64,000 nt of DNA from Pseudomonadota bacterium (GCA_963205115.1 CAUJHV010000005.1:62001-126000), one strand, 5' to 3'; positions 1 through 8,487 are shown, numbered from the stretch's first letter. Notes: generated by a model from the sequence alone, not told the origin. A program made the numbers and translations.

Positions 1-1
1 C

Positions 2-334
2 GACAAGTGGGAGCCGTCCACCTGGGCCAAGGAGTGCAAGGGCGTGGGCTTCACCGAAGCACCGCGCGGCGCGCTGGGCCACTGGGTGAAGATCAAGGAC
101 GGCAAGATCGACAACTACCAGTGCGTGGTGCCCACCACCTGGAACGGCAGCCCGCGCGACCACAAGGGCCAGATCGGCGCCTTCGAGGCCAGCCTGATGA
201 ACACGCCCGTGGCCAAGGCGGACCAGCCGCTCGAGATCCTGCGCACGATCCATTCCTTCGATCCGTGCCTGGCCTGCTCGACCCACGTGATGTCACCCGA
301 CGGCCAGGAGATGGCCGCCGTGACGGTGCGCTGA
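2..334 (+). CDS. hoxG: [NiFe]-hydrogenase large subunit, C-terminal part (HoxG/HupL)
   Basis: This is the last 110 codons of the catalytic large subunit of a membrane-bound uptake hydrogenase; the start lies outside the window. The frame carries the C-terminal metal motif DPCLACSTH, whose two cysteines bind the Ni-Fe site. It is followed by a 15-residue tail, [15 protein letters not shown], of the kind removed after the histidine by a maturation protease once nickel is in place; hoxM, encoding that protease, lies three genes downstream. The order with hoxZ-M-L-O-Q-R-T-V matches the Cupriavidus membrane-bound hydrogenase operon, so an O2-tolerant group 1d enzyme is likely (inference, because the diagnostic small subunit is not in the window). 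Confidence 0.96.
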   Translation, partial: DKWEPSTWAKECKGVGFTEAPRGALGHWVKIKDGKIDNYQCVVPTTWNGSPRDHKGQIGAFEASLMNTPVAKADQPLEILRTIHSFDPCLACSTHVMSPDGQEMAAVTVR

Positions 335-359
335 ACCAACGATCCGAGGAGACACACCC

Positions 360-644
360 ATGACCGCATTCCGCCATCTGCGCGCCACACTGGCCACTAC
401 CGCCCTGGCCGTTGCCAGCAGCGGCACCTGGGCCCACACGGGCCACGGGCACGACGACTTCGGCAGCCTCGACGGCCTGCTGCACGCCATGAGCGAACCC
501 GACCACCTGGCGATGCTGGCCGCCGGCGTGGCCTTCACCGCCTGGCTGGCGCCACGTGTGCTGCGCGCCATCCGGCGGCTGCTGCAACTGCGCCGCGAGC
601 GTCGGCAAGCCGCCGCCGTCGCCCGCACACAAGACCTCGCCTGA
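360..644 (+). CDS. Small HupE/UreJ-like membrane protein
   Basis: The product has 94 residues. It shows a signal-peptide-like N-terminus ending near TWA, a histidine-rich start of the mature part (HTGHGHDD), then PDHLAMLAAGVAF followed by one hydrophobic segment and a basic tail. The AHTGHG and DHLAML elements resemble the beginning of HupE/UreJ nickel permeases, which are about 190 residues with several more membrane helices; here the reading frame stops after the first helix and hoxZ begins 22 bases later, so no remnant of the rest exists. It sits between hoxG and hoxZ, where the classical Cupriavidus operon has no gene. It could be a metal-binding or anchoring accessory, or a decayed permease. 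The family assignment is tentative. Confidence 0.6.
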   Translation: MTAFRHLRATLATTALAVASSGTWAHTGHGHDDFGSLDGLLHAMSEPDHLAMLAAGVAFTAWLAPRVLRAIRRLLQLRRERRQAAAVARTQDLA

Positions 645-666
645 CCGGCAGCAACAGGGGATCCGC

Positions 667-1398
667 ATGAGTTCCTCCCACACCCCGGACATGGCCGACA
701 TCACCGGCATGGACCCGGCCGCCGTGGCCGCGGCGCCGCAGGTGCACGCGGTCTACGTCTACGAAGCCCCCGTGCGCCTGTGGCACTGGGTCAATGCGCT
801 GGCCATCACCGTGCTGGCCGCCACCGGCTACTTCATCGGCGCGCCGCTGCCGTCGATGCCCGGCGAGGCATCGGACCATTTTCTGATGGGCTATATCCGC
901 TTCACGCATTTCGCCACGGGCTACGTGCTGGCCATCGGCCTGCTGGGGCGGGCGTACTGGGCGCTGGTGGGCAACCACCACGCCCGCGAGCTCTTCACGC
1001 TGCCGATCACGCGCGCCGCGTACTGGCGCGAGGTCTTCTCGATGCTGGCCTGGTACGCCTTCCTGCGGCCGCGGCCCAACCAGTATGTCGGGCACAACCC
1101 GGCGGCGCGGCTGGCCATGTTCTTCGGCTACCTGCTGCTGACGATCTTCATGATCTGCACCGGCTTTGCGCTGTACAGCGAGGGCGAAGGTGTGGGCAGC
1201 TGGCAGGACATCGCCTTCGGCTGGGTCATCCCGCTGATCGGCAGCTCGCAGCAGGTGCACAGCCTGCACCGGCTGGGCATGTGGGCGCTGGTGATCTTCG
1301 TGATGCTGCACGTCTACGCGGCAATCCGCGAAGACATCATGGGCCGCCAGAGCATCGTCAGCACGATGATCTCCGGCGTGCGCACCTTCAAGGACTGA
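667..1398 (+). CDS. hoxZ: Hydrogenase b-type cytochrome subunit HoxZ/HupC
   Basis: This di-heme cytochrome b anchors the hydrogenase dimer to the membrane and passes electrons from H2 to the quinone pool. The 243-residue product has four hydrophobic segments (about residues 36-58, 75-105, 150-175 and 205-225) carrying histidines placed for heme ligation, including LWHWVNA in the first helix, and the N-terminal signature VYVYEAPVRLWHW typical of the family. The ATG at 667 is chosen because the family starts close to this signature and a purine-rich AGGGGA precedes it; the frame is open further upstream. It follows the mini-HupE gene by 22 bases and precedes the maturation protease. Confidence 0.95.
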   Translation: MSSSHTPDMADITGMDPAAVAAAPQVHAVYVYEAPVRLWHWVNALAITVLAATGYFIGAPLPSMPGEASDHFLMGYIRFTHFATGYVLAIGLLGRAYWALVGNHHARELFTLPITRAAYWREVFSMLAWYAFLRPRPNQYVGHNPAARLAMFFGYLLLTIFMICTGFALYSEGEGVGSWQDIAFGWVIPLIGSSQQVHSLHRLGMWALVIFVMLHVYAAIREDIMGRQSIVSTMISGVRTFKD

Positions 1399-1402
1399 GG
1401 CC

Positions 1403-2071
1403 GTGGACGCGTCCGTCATGCAAACGCCGGCAGGCGCATCGGCTGACCACAGCCCGCAGGACCGCATCGTCGTGCTGGGCATCGGCAACGTGCTGTGGGC
1501 CGACGAAGGTTTTGGCGTCCGCGCAGTCGAAGCGCTGCAGGCGCGCTACCGCTTCGCCGACCATGTCGAGTTGGTCGACGGCGGCACGCAGGGTCTGTAC
1601 TTGATCCCGCAGGTCCACGCGGCGCACCGGCTGCTGATCCTGGACGCTGTCGATTACGGCCTGCCCGCGGGTACGCTGAAGCTGGTCGAAGACGACGAGG
1701 TGCCGCGCTTCCTGGGTGCCAAGAAGATGAGCCTGCACCAGACCGGCTTCCAGGAGGTGCTGGCCCTGGCGCAGCTCACGGGCGCCTATCCCGCGCAGGT
1801 GCTGCTGATCGGCTGCCAGCCCGAGGAAATCGATGATTTCGGCGGCAGCCTGCGCGACAGCGTGAAGGCCGCGCTCGAACAAGCGCTGCTGCTGGCCGTC
1901 GAGCGCCTGGCCGACTGGGGCGCCCAGCCGCAGCGTCGCGCCCAGCCGCCGGCGGCGCAGGACGCCGTGACCTCGCCGGAACTGTCGCTGGCGCGCTACG
2001 AGGCCGGGCGGCCCAGCGCCGAAGCCGCCTGCCGCATCGGCGACGCGCGTTTCCTGGCCGCCGCGGACTGA
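1403..2071 (+). CDS. hoxM: Hydrogenase maturation protease HoxM/HupD
   Basis: This endopeptidase of the HyaD/HybD family clips the C-terminal tail of the large subunit after nickel insertion. The signature GIGNVLWADEGFGV is present, with the glutamate, an aspartate (LILDAVDYG) and a histidine (SLHQTGF) expected to bind the nickel used for substrate recognition. The frame begins with GTG at 1403, five bases after hoxZ; an ATG at 1418 is an alternative start. The 222-residue product is longer than most family members because of a proline/alanine-rich tail of about 45 residues after the conserved core. Confidence 0.95.
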   Translation: MDASVMQTPAGASADHSPQDRIVVLGIGNVLWADEGFGVRAVEALQARYRFADHVELVDGGTQGLYLIPQVHAAHRLLILDAVDYGLPAGTLKLVEDDEVPRFLGAKKMSLHQTGFQEVLALAQLTGAYPAQVLLIGCQPEEIDDFGGSLRDSVKAALEQALLLAVERLADWGAQPQRRAQPPAAQDAVTSPELSLARYEAGRPSAEAACRIGDARFLAAAD

Positions 2072-2076
2072 CCGCC

Positions 2077-2385
2077 ATGTGCATCGGGCTGCCCCTGCGT
2101 GCGATCGAAGTCCTCGGCCAGCAGGCCGTGGCGCAGGGCCGCGGCCGCCGCGAAACGGTCGACTTGCGCCTGGTCGGCGCCGTCGAACCCGGCCAGTGGC
2201 TGCTGGTGTTCAACGGCGCCGCGCGTGAATGCCTGGACGGCACGCGCGCGGCCGAGATCAACGCTGCGCTGGACTTGCTCGAACAAGGCCTGGCGGGCCA
2301 GGCCGACGCGCAGGCCGACCCGGGCTTCGCGCTGCCCTCGTCGATGAGCCTGCAGGACCTCGCGGCGCTGGCAGGCCGCACATGA
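2077..2385 (+). CDS. hoxL: HypC-family hydrogenase chaperone HoxL/HupF
   Basis: A 102-residue HypC-family chaperone. It starts MCIGLP; the family's second-position cysteine, which carries the Fe(CN)2CO unit to the large subunit, is therefore present. A second HypC-family gene (8488-8730) lies in the hyp block, as in Cupriavidus, where HoxL serves the membrane-bound enzyme specifically. The two copies differ at the start (MCIGLP against MCLALP). It begins five bases after hoxM and is probably translated from the same message. Confidence 0.93.
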   Translation: MCIGLPLRAIEVLGQQAVAQGRGRRETVDLRLVGAVEPGQWLLVFNGAARECLDGTRAAEINAALDLLEQGLAGQADAQADPGFALPSSMSLQDLAALAGRT

Positions 2386-2419
2386 AAAGAACCGTTTGCT
2401 GTACCCAGGAGACCCACCC

Positions 2420-2851
2420 ATGAGCCGCCACCCGCTTGTCGAACGCCTGGCCCAGGAGACCGACGGATGCGACGTCCGCCCCGATGCCGTCGAAGCCTGG
2501 GAAGCCCAGCCGGGCCCGGCCGTGCTGTTCTTCGGCGGCGACCCTGTGCGCTTCCCCGAGGCGCTGGATGTCGCCGTCGTGCTGCCCGAGCTGCGCAGCT
2601 GCCTGGGCGCCGACTGGCGCGTGGGCATCGTGCCGCGCGACGTGGAAGACACCCTGGCCCGCCGCTACGCCGTGCAGCGCTGGCCGTCGCTGGTTTTCCT
2701 GCGCGACGGCGGCTACCTGGGCACGGTGGCCGGCATGAAGGACTGGGCCGATTACGTCGACGAGGTCCGCGACGTGCTGGCCGGCACGCCGGGCCGGCGG
2801 CCGGCGGCAACCATCGCCATCCACAGCGCCGACGGCGCGGCCTGCCACTGA
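2420..2851 (+). CDS. hoxO: Hydrogenase accessory protein HoxO/HupG (HyaE family)
   Basis: A 143-residue thioredoxin-fold protein without the redox CxxC pair, of the HyaE/HupG/HoxO type. In Cupriavidus and Rhizobium this family works with HoxQ/HupH on the Tat-exported small subunit and protects it during assembly in air. The sequence shows the beta-strand run PAVLFFGGD and the cis-proline region RWPSLVFLRDGGYLG expected of the fold. The ATG at 2420 follows an AGGAGA ribosome site; an in-frame CTG lies at 2396 but lacks support. Confidence 0.9.
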   Translation: MSRHPLVERLAQETDGCDVRPDAVEAWEAQPGPAVLFFGGDPVRFPEALDVAVVLPELRSCLGADWRVGIVPRDVEDTLARRYAVQRWPSLVFLRDGGYLGTVAGMKDWADYVDEVRDVLAGTPGRRPAATIAIHSADGAACH

Positions 2852-2900
2852 GCGCGCAGGCCGCACCCCGCCCGCCATCCGCTCAACCCAGACGTCAGCC

Positions 2901-3767
2901 ATGCACCCGAACACCATGAAGCCCTTTCCCCTTCCGCTGGTCGCCGCCCTGGGCCCCGGCTCGCAGGACGACGAAGCCCCCGACTACCTGCCGCTGCCGC
3001 AAGGCATGAGCACCTACCAGCCGCCGCCGCTGCCGGAGCCCGAGGCGCTGCGCGCGCATGCGGGCTGCGTGAGCGTGCTGCGCGAGGCGCTGGCCGCCCT
3101 GCGCGCGCCCGATGCCGCACGGCGCACGCAGGTGGTGGACTTGTCCGGGCTCGACGCCGGTGACCGCACGCTGCTCAACCAGGTGCTGGGCGAAGGCGAA
3201 GTGGCCGCGCAGCTGCTGGGCGAACCGGGTCTTCGCGTGCAGGAGTCGGTGTTCGCAGGCCTGTGGCGGGTGGTGCAGGTGGAAGGCGGCGTGGCCGTGC
3301 GCGACACCCTGGAGATCGGCCCGGTGCCGCAGGCCCTGGTCGATGCCGCTGCGCACGACGGCGCGGATACCGTCATCCGCTTCGACGACGCGCCCGAGGG
3401 CGTGATGAATGCGCCGGCGCTGCTGACCGAGATCGATGAGCGCCGACGCAGCTGGCAGCCGGGCGACGCGCCGCATGTGCTGAACCTGTCGCTGCTGCCG
3501 CTGTCGGCCGGGGACTCGGCGCACCTGGACGGCCAGCTCGGCGCCGGGCGTGTGCAGATCCTGTCGCGCGGCTACGGCAACTGCCGCATCGTCAACACGC
3601 GTGTGTCGCGCACCTGGCGCGTGACTTACTTCAACAGCACCGACATCGTCATCCTGGACACGCTGGAGGTCTGCCGCGTACCGGACGTGGCCTGCGCGGC
3701 CGCCGAGGACCTGGCCGATTCCGCCGAGCGGCTGGCCGAGGTGCTGGACTGGGTGAGCACCTCGTGA
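2901..3767 (+). CDS. hoxQ: Hydrogenase accessory protein HoxQ/HupH
   Basis: A 288-residue protein of the HupH/HyaF/HoxQ family, which partners HoxO in maturation of the small subunit and its iron-sulfur clusters. Identification rests on position between hoxO and the rubredoxin gene, on length (close to the family norm) and on the conserved C-terminal half with LSRGYGNCRIVNTR and TWRVTYFNS. The start at 2901 is taken; an ATG at 2916 is equally possible. Confidence 0.92.
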   Translation: MHPNTMKPFPLPLVAALGPGSQDDEAPDYLPLPQGMSTYQPPPLPEPEALRAHAGCVSVLREALAALRAPDAARRTQVVDLSGLDAGDRTLLNQVLGEGEVAAQLLGEPGLRVQESVFAGLWRVVQVEGGVAVRDTLEIGPVPQALVDAAAHDGADTVIRFDDAPEGVMNAPALLTEIDERRRSWQPGDAPHVLNLSLLPLSAGDSAHLDGQLGAGRVQILSRGYGNCRIVNTRVSRTWRVTYFNSTDIVILDTLEVCRVPDVACAAAEDLADSAERLAEVLDWVSTS

Positions 3768-3849
3768 GCCGCTGCGGAAGTTCATCCGCAGGCGCCCGCC
3801 CGGTCCGCCGCAGCGCAAACGTCAGCATCGGCCGCACGAAGGGACAGCC

Positions 3850-4074
3850 ATGAACACCGGCTTCGAGGGCAGCTACCTCGGCGACCGCACGCGGCTGCCC
3901 GCCGATGCGCGCCTGGAATGCAAGATCTGCTGGACGGTCTACGACCCGGCCGAGGGCGACCCGCAAGGCCAGATTCCGCCCGGCACGGCCTTTTCCGACC
4001 TGCCGGCTCACTGGACCTGCCCGAATTGCGAAGGCGCAGCCGAGCAGTTCATGGTGCTGGCGCCAGGGGCATGA
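3850..4074 (+). CDS. hoxR: Rubredoxin HoxR/HupI
   Basis: A 74-residue rubredoxin-type iron protein with two CxxC knuckles, CKIC and CPNC, that bind one Fe(Cys)4 centre. In aerobic hydrogenase operons this protein supports synthesis of the proximal [4Fe-3S] cluster-bearing small subunit under oxygen. The TGA stop overlaps the ATG of hoxT (ATGA at 4071-4074), so the two are translationally coupled. Confidence 0.95.
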   Translation: MNTGFEGSYLGDRTRLPADARLECKICWTVYDPAEGDPQGQIPPGTAFSDLPAHWTCPNCEGAAEQFMVLAPGA

Positions 4075-4784
4075 ACATGCCCGGCGCGCGGCGCGCAGTG
4101 GAGGCAGACGTGCACAGCAGCACGCGCGCGGCCACGCCCGTGTCGGCGCCCCGGATAGAACGCGGCGACGTGCCCGAGTCCACCGCCGCGCATGAACAGG
4201 CACAGGCGCGTGAGCCCTTGCGGCCGCCGCCGGGCGATCAACTGCACGCACACGCTGACACGCAGACACACGCCCATGTCCACGCACAGCTGCCCGCACG
4301 CGTGGAAGCGCTGGAGGTGCTGTTCCGGCACATCGCGGCCACACGCATGGCCGACGTGCCGATCTGCCACCCGGGCCTGGCAGTGGCTGCCGTCGGCTTC
4401 GAGCCGCAGCCCGCAGAGTCCGCGGCTGTCGGCGTGCTGCTCACGCCGTGGTTCATGAATCTCGTGTGGCTGCCCATGGCTTCTGCACCGCTGACGGCTG
4501 TCGGCGCCTCGCGTAGCCGCGCTGTAGGACAGCACAGCTTCGACTTCATCGCACACCACGAAGCCGGCTTTGGCAGCTACGAAGCCTGCTCGCTGTTCTC
4601 CCCGATGAACGACTTCGAGGACCAGGCGGCGGCACTCGCCACGGCGCAAGCCGTGCTGGACCTGTTGCGCGCACCCGTGGCCGAAGCCCCGGACGCCTTG
4701 GCGGCCCCCGACGCTTGCGGGGCGCCCGCGACGGAGCCGGTGCCCGCACGACGCCGCTTCCTGCTGGGCCGAGGCGGCGCCTGA
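4071..4784 (+). CDS. hoxT: HybE-family hydrogenase chaperone HoxT/HupJ
   Basis: A 237-residue protein. The C-terminal two thirds carry the HybE/HoxT signature, with VEALEVLFRHIA followed by LLTPWFMNLVWLP and a conserved FSPMNDF. E. coli HybE is a chaperone that holds back Tat export of the hydrogenase-2 small subunit until assembly is finished. The first 80 residues are variable and include a histidine cluster (HAHADTQTHAHVHAQ) that could bind nickel. The start is the ATG overlapping the hoxR stop; the stop overlaps the hoxV start at 4784. Confidence 0.9.
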   Translation: MNMPGARRAVEADVHSSTRAATPVSAPRIERGDVPESTAAHEQAQAREPLRPPPGDQLHAHADTQTHAHVHAQLPARVEALEVLFRHIAATRMADVPICHPGLAVAAVGFEPQPAESAAVGVLLTPWFMNLVWLPMASAPLTAVGASRSRAVGQHSFDFIAHHEAGFGSYEACSLFSPMNDFEDQAAALATAQAVLDLLRAPVAEAPDALAAPDACGAPATEPVPARRRFLLGRGGA

Positions 4785-5866
4785 TGGATGCCGCCGGCGA
4801 GATCGTCCTGCGGCCGCGCGCGCGGGGCGTGGCGGCCGTGTCTTCGACACGTCGCGCCTGGGCGGGCCTGCTGGGCCGTGGCCAGCCGGCGCAGCGGCTG
4901 CCGGACCTGCTGGCCGGGCTCTTTGCGCTGTGCGGCCACGCGCACCGCCTGGCCGCGCAACGGGCCGTGGCTGCCGCGCGTGGCGAAGAGCTCCGCGTGC
5001 CGGCCGAGGCGCGTCAGGCCCTGGTCGACGAGACCCTGCGCGAGCATCTGCGGCGCTGGTGGCTGGATGCGCCGCGGCTGGTCGATCCCTCGCTGGCACC
5101 CGATCCACGCGAGCTGGCGGCCAGCCCAGCCCTGTCGGCAGGAGCCAGCCCGGAATCTGTACGCGCGTGGGTCGAGACCCATGTCCTCGGCCGTCCGGCC
5201 CGCGGCTGGCTCGCGGCCTGGCATGCCGATCCCGAAGGCACGGCCCGCGAGTGGGCTGACCACACGCCCACATGGCCCGCGCGCTGGACGCGCATGGCCT
5301 GGCAACAACTGGGCACGCTGGCCGTGCAGCCGCGTCCCGTGCCGCTGCCCAGTACCGCTGAGCGGGCGATGCACCTGGGGCAGGCCCTGGTGTCCACGCC
5401 CGACTTCGTGCTCGCGCCGCGGTGGCAGGGAGCGTCGGCTGAAACCGGCCCGTGGTGGCGTGCCGCGGCGGCGCGGGATGCCGAACTGCAGGCACTGTCC
5501 GCCGTGTGGATGCGCGCTGCGTCACGGGCCGCCGATGTCGCGCGGCTGCTCGCGCACGACGACGACACGCCGGCGCTGGCCGTCGGTGCCTGGCCGCTGG
5601 GGCATCGCACGGGCCTGGGCTGGTGCGAGATGGCGCGCGGCCTGCTGGTGCACCGCGTCGAACTGGACGCGCAGGACCGCGTCGTCGATTGCCACGTGCT
5701 GGCGCCGACCGAGTGGAACTTCCACCCTGAAGGCGCCGTGGCCCAGGCGCTGGCGGTCTGGCCGGCCGACGCCCCGCCACAGGGTGTACGCTGGCTGGCG
5801 GCCGCCTTCGACCCCTGCGTGGCGTGCCGCGTCGACACCCGCCCCGCGGAGACCGAACATGCATGA
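4784..5866 (+). CDS. hoxV: Hydrogenase assembly protein HoxV/HupK
   Basis: A 360-residue relative of the hydrogenase large subunit thought to act as a scaffold on which the Fe(CN)2CO unit is held or transferred. It keeps a large-subunit-like end, FDPCVAC, preceded by APTEWNFHPEG, which mirrors the APTSWNFSPRD of the true large subunits here. The N-terminal metal motif is reduced to CGHAH. No cleavable tail of the hydrogenase type follows. It starts on the ATG overlapping the hoxT stop and its own stop overlaps the start of hypA. Confidence 0.92.
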   Translation: MDAAGEIVLRPRARGVAAVSSTRRAWAGLLGRGQPAQRLPDLLAGLFALCGHAHRLAAQRAVAAARGEELRVPAEARQALVDETLREHLRRWWLDAPRLVDPSLAPDPRELAASPALSAGASPESVRAWVETHVLGRPARGWLAAWHADPEGTAREWADHTPTWPARWTRMAWQQLGTLAVQPRPVPLPSTAERAMHLGQALVSTPDFVLAPRWQGASAETGPWWRAAAARDAELQALSAVWMRAASRAADVARLLAHDDDTPALAVGAWPLGHRTGLGWCEMARGLLVHRVELDAQDRVVDCHVLAPTEWNFHPEGAVAQALAVWPADAPPQGVRWLAAAFDPCVACRVDTRPAETEHA

Positions 5867-6203
5867 GATGAGCCTGGCCGGCGGCGTGCTGCGCGTCATC
5901 GAGGACGCCGCTGCACGCGAAGGCTTCACGCGCGTGCAGCGCCTGACGCTGGAAGCCGGCGCGCTGGCGGGCGTCGAGGTGCGGGCGCTGCGCTTTGCGC
6001 TGGAAGCCATCGCACCCGGCACCGCGCTGGAAGGCGCCGACCTCGTCATCGAAGAACCACCCGGCCGCGCCTGGTGCATGCGCTGCTGCGTGACGGTGGA
6101 CATCGCCACCCGCGCCGACGCCTGCCCGCGCTGCGGCAGCTACCAGTTGCAGCCCATGGGCGGTACCGAGTTGAAGGTGCGCGACCTGATCGTGCAGGAC
6201 TAG
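5859..6203 (+). CDS. hypA: Nickel insertion protein HypA
   Basis: A 114-residue nickel metallochaperone. It begins MHEMSL, in which His2 is the nickel ligand of the family, and contains the structural zinc site made of two CxxC pairs (CMRCC and CPRCG). HypA works with HypB to load Ni(II) into the large-subunit precursor. The start overlaps the end of hoxV by eight bases. Confidence 0.97.
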   Translation: MHEMSLAGGVLRVIEDAAAREGFTRVQRLTLEAGALAGVEVRALRFALEAIAPGTALEGADLVIEEPPGRAWCMRCCVTVDIATRADACPRCGSYQLQPMGGTELKVRDLIVQD

Positions 6204-6214
6204 GAGATCCGAAC

Positions 6215-7126
6215 ATGTGCGTCGTATGTGGATGCAGCCAGACCACCGGCGACACGGCCGTGGCTACCGGCGTGCGCGTCGACCCGAACACCGGTGACCT
6301 GCACTACGGCGCCGGTGCGGCACGCGTGTCGGTGCCGGGCATGAGCCCCGCCCGCGCGATCCGTCTCGAGCAGGACGTGCTGGGGGAGAACAACCGGCTC
6401 GCCGCCATCAACCGTGCGCATTTCGCCAGCCACGGCGTGCACGCGCTGAACCTGGTGTCCAGCCCCGGCTCGGGCAAGACCACGCTGCTGTGCGCCACCA
6501 TCGAGGCGCTGAAGCGGCGCGCACCGGCACGCGCCGTGGGCGTCATCGAAGGCGACCAGCAGACCTCGAACGACGCCGACCGCATCCGCGCCACCGGTGC
6601 ACCCGCCATCCAGGTCAATACCGGCAAGGGCTGCCACCTGGACGCCCAGATGGTCGGCGAGGCCTTCGCGCGCCTGCCGCTGCATGGGCATAGGCACGAC
6701 CACGCGCACAGCCACACGCACGGCGGACACAGCCACGACCACACGCACAGCCCCGATCACGCCCTGGCGCATGACGCGGCGCACGACCACGCGCCAGGCG
6801 CCGGCGAGCCCGCGCTGCTGTTCATCGAAAACGTCGGCAACCTCGTGTGCCCTGCGATGTGGGACCTGGGCGAGGCCGGCAAGGTGGCCATCCTGTCGGT
6901 GACCGAAGGCGAGGACAAGCCCATCAAGTACCCCGACATGTTTGCCGCCGCGCGGCTGATGGTGCTCAACAAGGTGGACCTGCTGCCACACCTCGACTTC
7001 GACGTGCCGCGGTGCATCGCGTACGCGCGGCGCGTGAATCCGCAGATCGAGGTGCTGCTGCTGTCGGCACGCAGCGGCCAGGGCATGGACGCCTGGCTGG
7101 ACTGGCTGCTGGAAGAGGCGGCCTGA
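6215..7126 (+). CDS. hypB: Nickel-binding GTPase HypB with an internal histidine-rich loop
   Basis: A 303-residue SIMIBI-class GTPase that delivers nickel together with HypA. It starts MCVVCGC, the high-affinity N-terminal nickel motif, and has the P-loop SSPGSGKTT near residue 83, [18 protein letters not shown] and NKVDLLP. The expected N-terminal histidine stretch is missing. A segment of about 41 residues with 15 histidines (about residues 157-197, [15 protein letters not shown] onward) is instead inserted between [11 protein letters not shown] and LLFIENVGN, inside the G domain. Such stretches store nickel or zinc in other HypB proteins. A GGAG ribosome site precedes the ATG. Confidence 0.96.
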   Translation: MCVVCGCSQTTGDTAVATGVRVDPNTGDLHYGAGAARVSVPGMSPARAIRLEQDVLGENNRLAAINRAHFASHGVHALNLVSSPGSGKTTLLCATIEALKRRAPARAVGVIEGDQQTSNDADRIRATGAPAIQVNTGKGCHLDAQMVGEAFARLPLHGHRHDHAHSHTHGGHSHDHTHSPDHALAHDAAHDHAPGAGEPALLFIENVGNLVCPAMWDLGEAGKVAILSVTEGEDKPIKYPDMFAAARLMVLNKVDLLPHLDFDVPRCIAYARRVNPQIEVLLLSARSGQGMDAWLDWLLEEAA

Positions 7127-7140
7127 AGCGCTCGATCGCG

Positions 7141-8484
7141 ATGGACGGCTTCCACCACCAGCCACTGCCCCGCGCCGCACCCGCGCGGGTGCTGGCCTTG
7201 GGCGCCTACCTCAAGAACGCCGCGTGCCTGCTGGAAGGCGCGGTGGCGCACTGGTCGCCGCTGCATGACGACCTGTCGACACCCGAGGCGTGCCGCGCGC
7301 TCGCGGCTTCGGCGCAGGCGCTGGTGGACCGCGCTGGCGGGCCGATCACCGCGGTGGCACACGACCTGCACCCGGACTTCCACTCGACGCGCCTGGCCCT
7401 GGATTGGGCCGATCGCCTGGGCGTGCCGGCCGTGGCCGTGCAGCACCACGCGGCGCATATCGGCGTGGTGCAGGCCGAACAAGGCCACGGCAGCCAGGAC
7501 GCCTGCTGGATTGGCCTGGCACTGGACGGTGTGGGCCTGGGCGACGACGGCCAGGCCTGGGGCGGCGAGGTCCTGGCCATCGGCGCTGGCGCCTGTGAAC
7601 GCGTCGCGCACCTGCCCGCGCTGGCCCTGGCCGGCGGCGACGTGGCCGCACGCGAACCCTGGCGCCTGGTGGCCGCCGTGCTGCAGGCCACCGGCCGCGC
7701 GGATGAGATCGTGCCGCGGCTGGGGTCGGTCGTTGGCGATGCACGTGCGGCCGGGCTGGCGCAGATGCTCGCGCGTGACCTGAACTGCCCGCGCAGCACG
7801 GCCGCGGGGCGCTGGTTCGATGCGGCCGCCGGCGCGCTGCGGCTGTCGGTGCGGCAAAGCCGGGAAGCCGAGGCCGCCGTGGCGCTGGAACAGGCCGCCA
7901 GCGCGTGGCTGGCCGCGCGTGACGTGCCACCGCAAGACGGTGTGCAGACGACGGGCACCGCGAGCGACGTCGGCAGCGCGACCTGGGCCGTTGGCCCGCC
8001 AGCATCCGACGACCCGCGCAGATCCAGCCGCGCCGAGCTGGCCGGCGTCTCGCTCGACGTCAGCGGCGACACCGAAGACCTCGCCGCCTTTATCGCCTCA
8101 CTGTGCGACGAAAGCGACGTGGGACGCGGCGCCGCGCGCTTCCACCACGTGCTCGCCAGGCGCCTGGTTCGCGAGGCCGTGGCCGCCGCGCACGCACGGG
8201 GCACACGCACCGTCGCGCTGGCAGGCGGCTGCTTCCACAACCGCCTGCTCAGCCGGCTGATCGACGAGGGCCTGCGCGCCTCCGGCATGACCGTGTGGCG
8301 TCCCGGCCTGGCCGGCCCCGGTGATGCCGGCCTCGCGCTGGGCCAGGCCTGGATCGCGGCCTGGGCCACGGCCGGACAGCCGGCCCGACCCACGTCCGAG
8401 ATCGAACGGCCGACCACGCCATCCCTGTGCGCGCCGCGACTCACCGAATCACCCGCGCCCCGCGCGGCAACCCTGGAGAACTGA
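7141..8484 (+). CDS. hypF: Truncated carbamoyltransferase HypF (C-terminal Kae1-like part only)
   Basis: A 447-residue protein matching the C-terminal carbamoyl-transfer half of HypF: ALGAYLKNAACLLEG, the metal-site region VQHHAAHIG, GLALDGVGLGDDG and LAGGCFHNRLLSRL. The N-terminal acylphosphatase, zinc-finger and YrdC-like domains of full-length HypF (about 750 residues) are absent. Cupriavidus HypF1 is known to be a comparable functional short form beside the full-length HypF2. HypF with HypE makes the cyanide ligands, so a second full-length copy may exist elsewhere. A variable insert of about 50 residues lies near 7920-8050. The ATG at 7141 is preferred; an in-frame CTG overlaps the hypB stop. 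Confidence 0.9.
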   Translation: MDGFHHQPLPRAAPARVLALGAYLKNAACLLEGAVAHWSPLHDDLSTPEACRALAASAQALVDRAGGPITAVAHDLHPDFHSTRLALDWADRLGVPAVAVQHHAAHIGVVQAEQGHGSQDACWIGLALDGVGLGDDGQAWGGEVLAIGAGACERVAHLPALALAGGDVAAREPWRLVAAVLQATGRADEIVPRLGSVVGDARAAGLAQMLARDLNCPRSTAAGRWFDAAAGALRLSVRQSREAEAAVALEQAASAWLAARDVPPQDGVQTTGTASDVGSATWAVGPPASDDPRRSSRAELAGVSLDVSGDTEDLAAFIASLCDESDVGRGAARFHHVLARRLVREAVAAAHARGTRTVALAGGCFHNRLLSRLIDEGLRASGMTVWRPGLAGPGDAGLALGQAWIAAWATAGQPARPTSEIERPTTPSLCAPRLTESPAPRAATLEN

Positions 8485-8487
8485 ACC

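Noticed and set aside
6680..6810. The CAC/CAT-rich stretch in hypB as a simple sequence repeat or CRISPR-like array
   Set aside because: The units are irregular and the stretch keeps the reading frame of a histidine-rich metal-binding loop.
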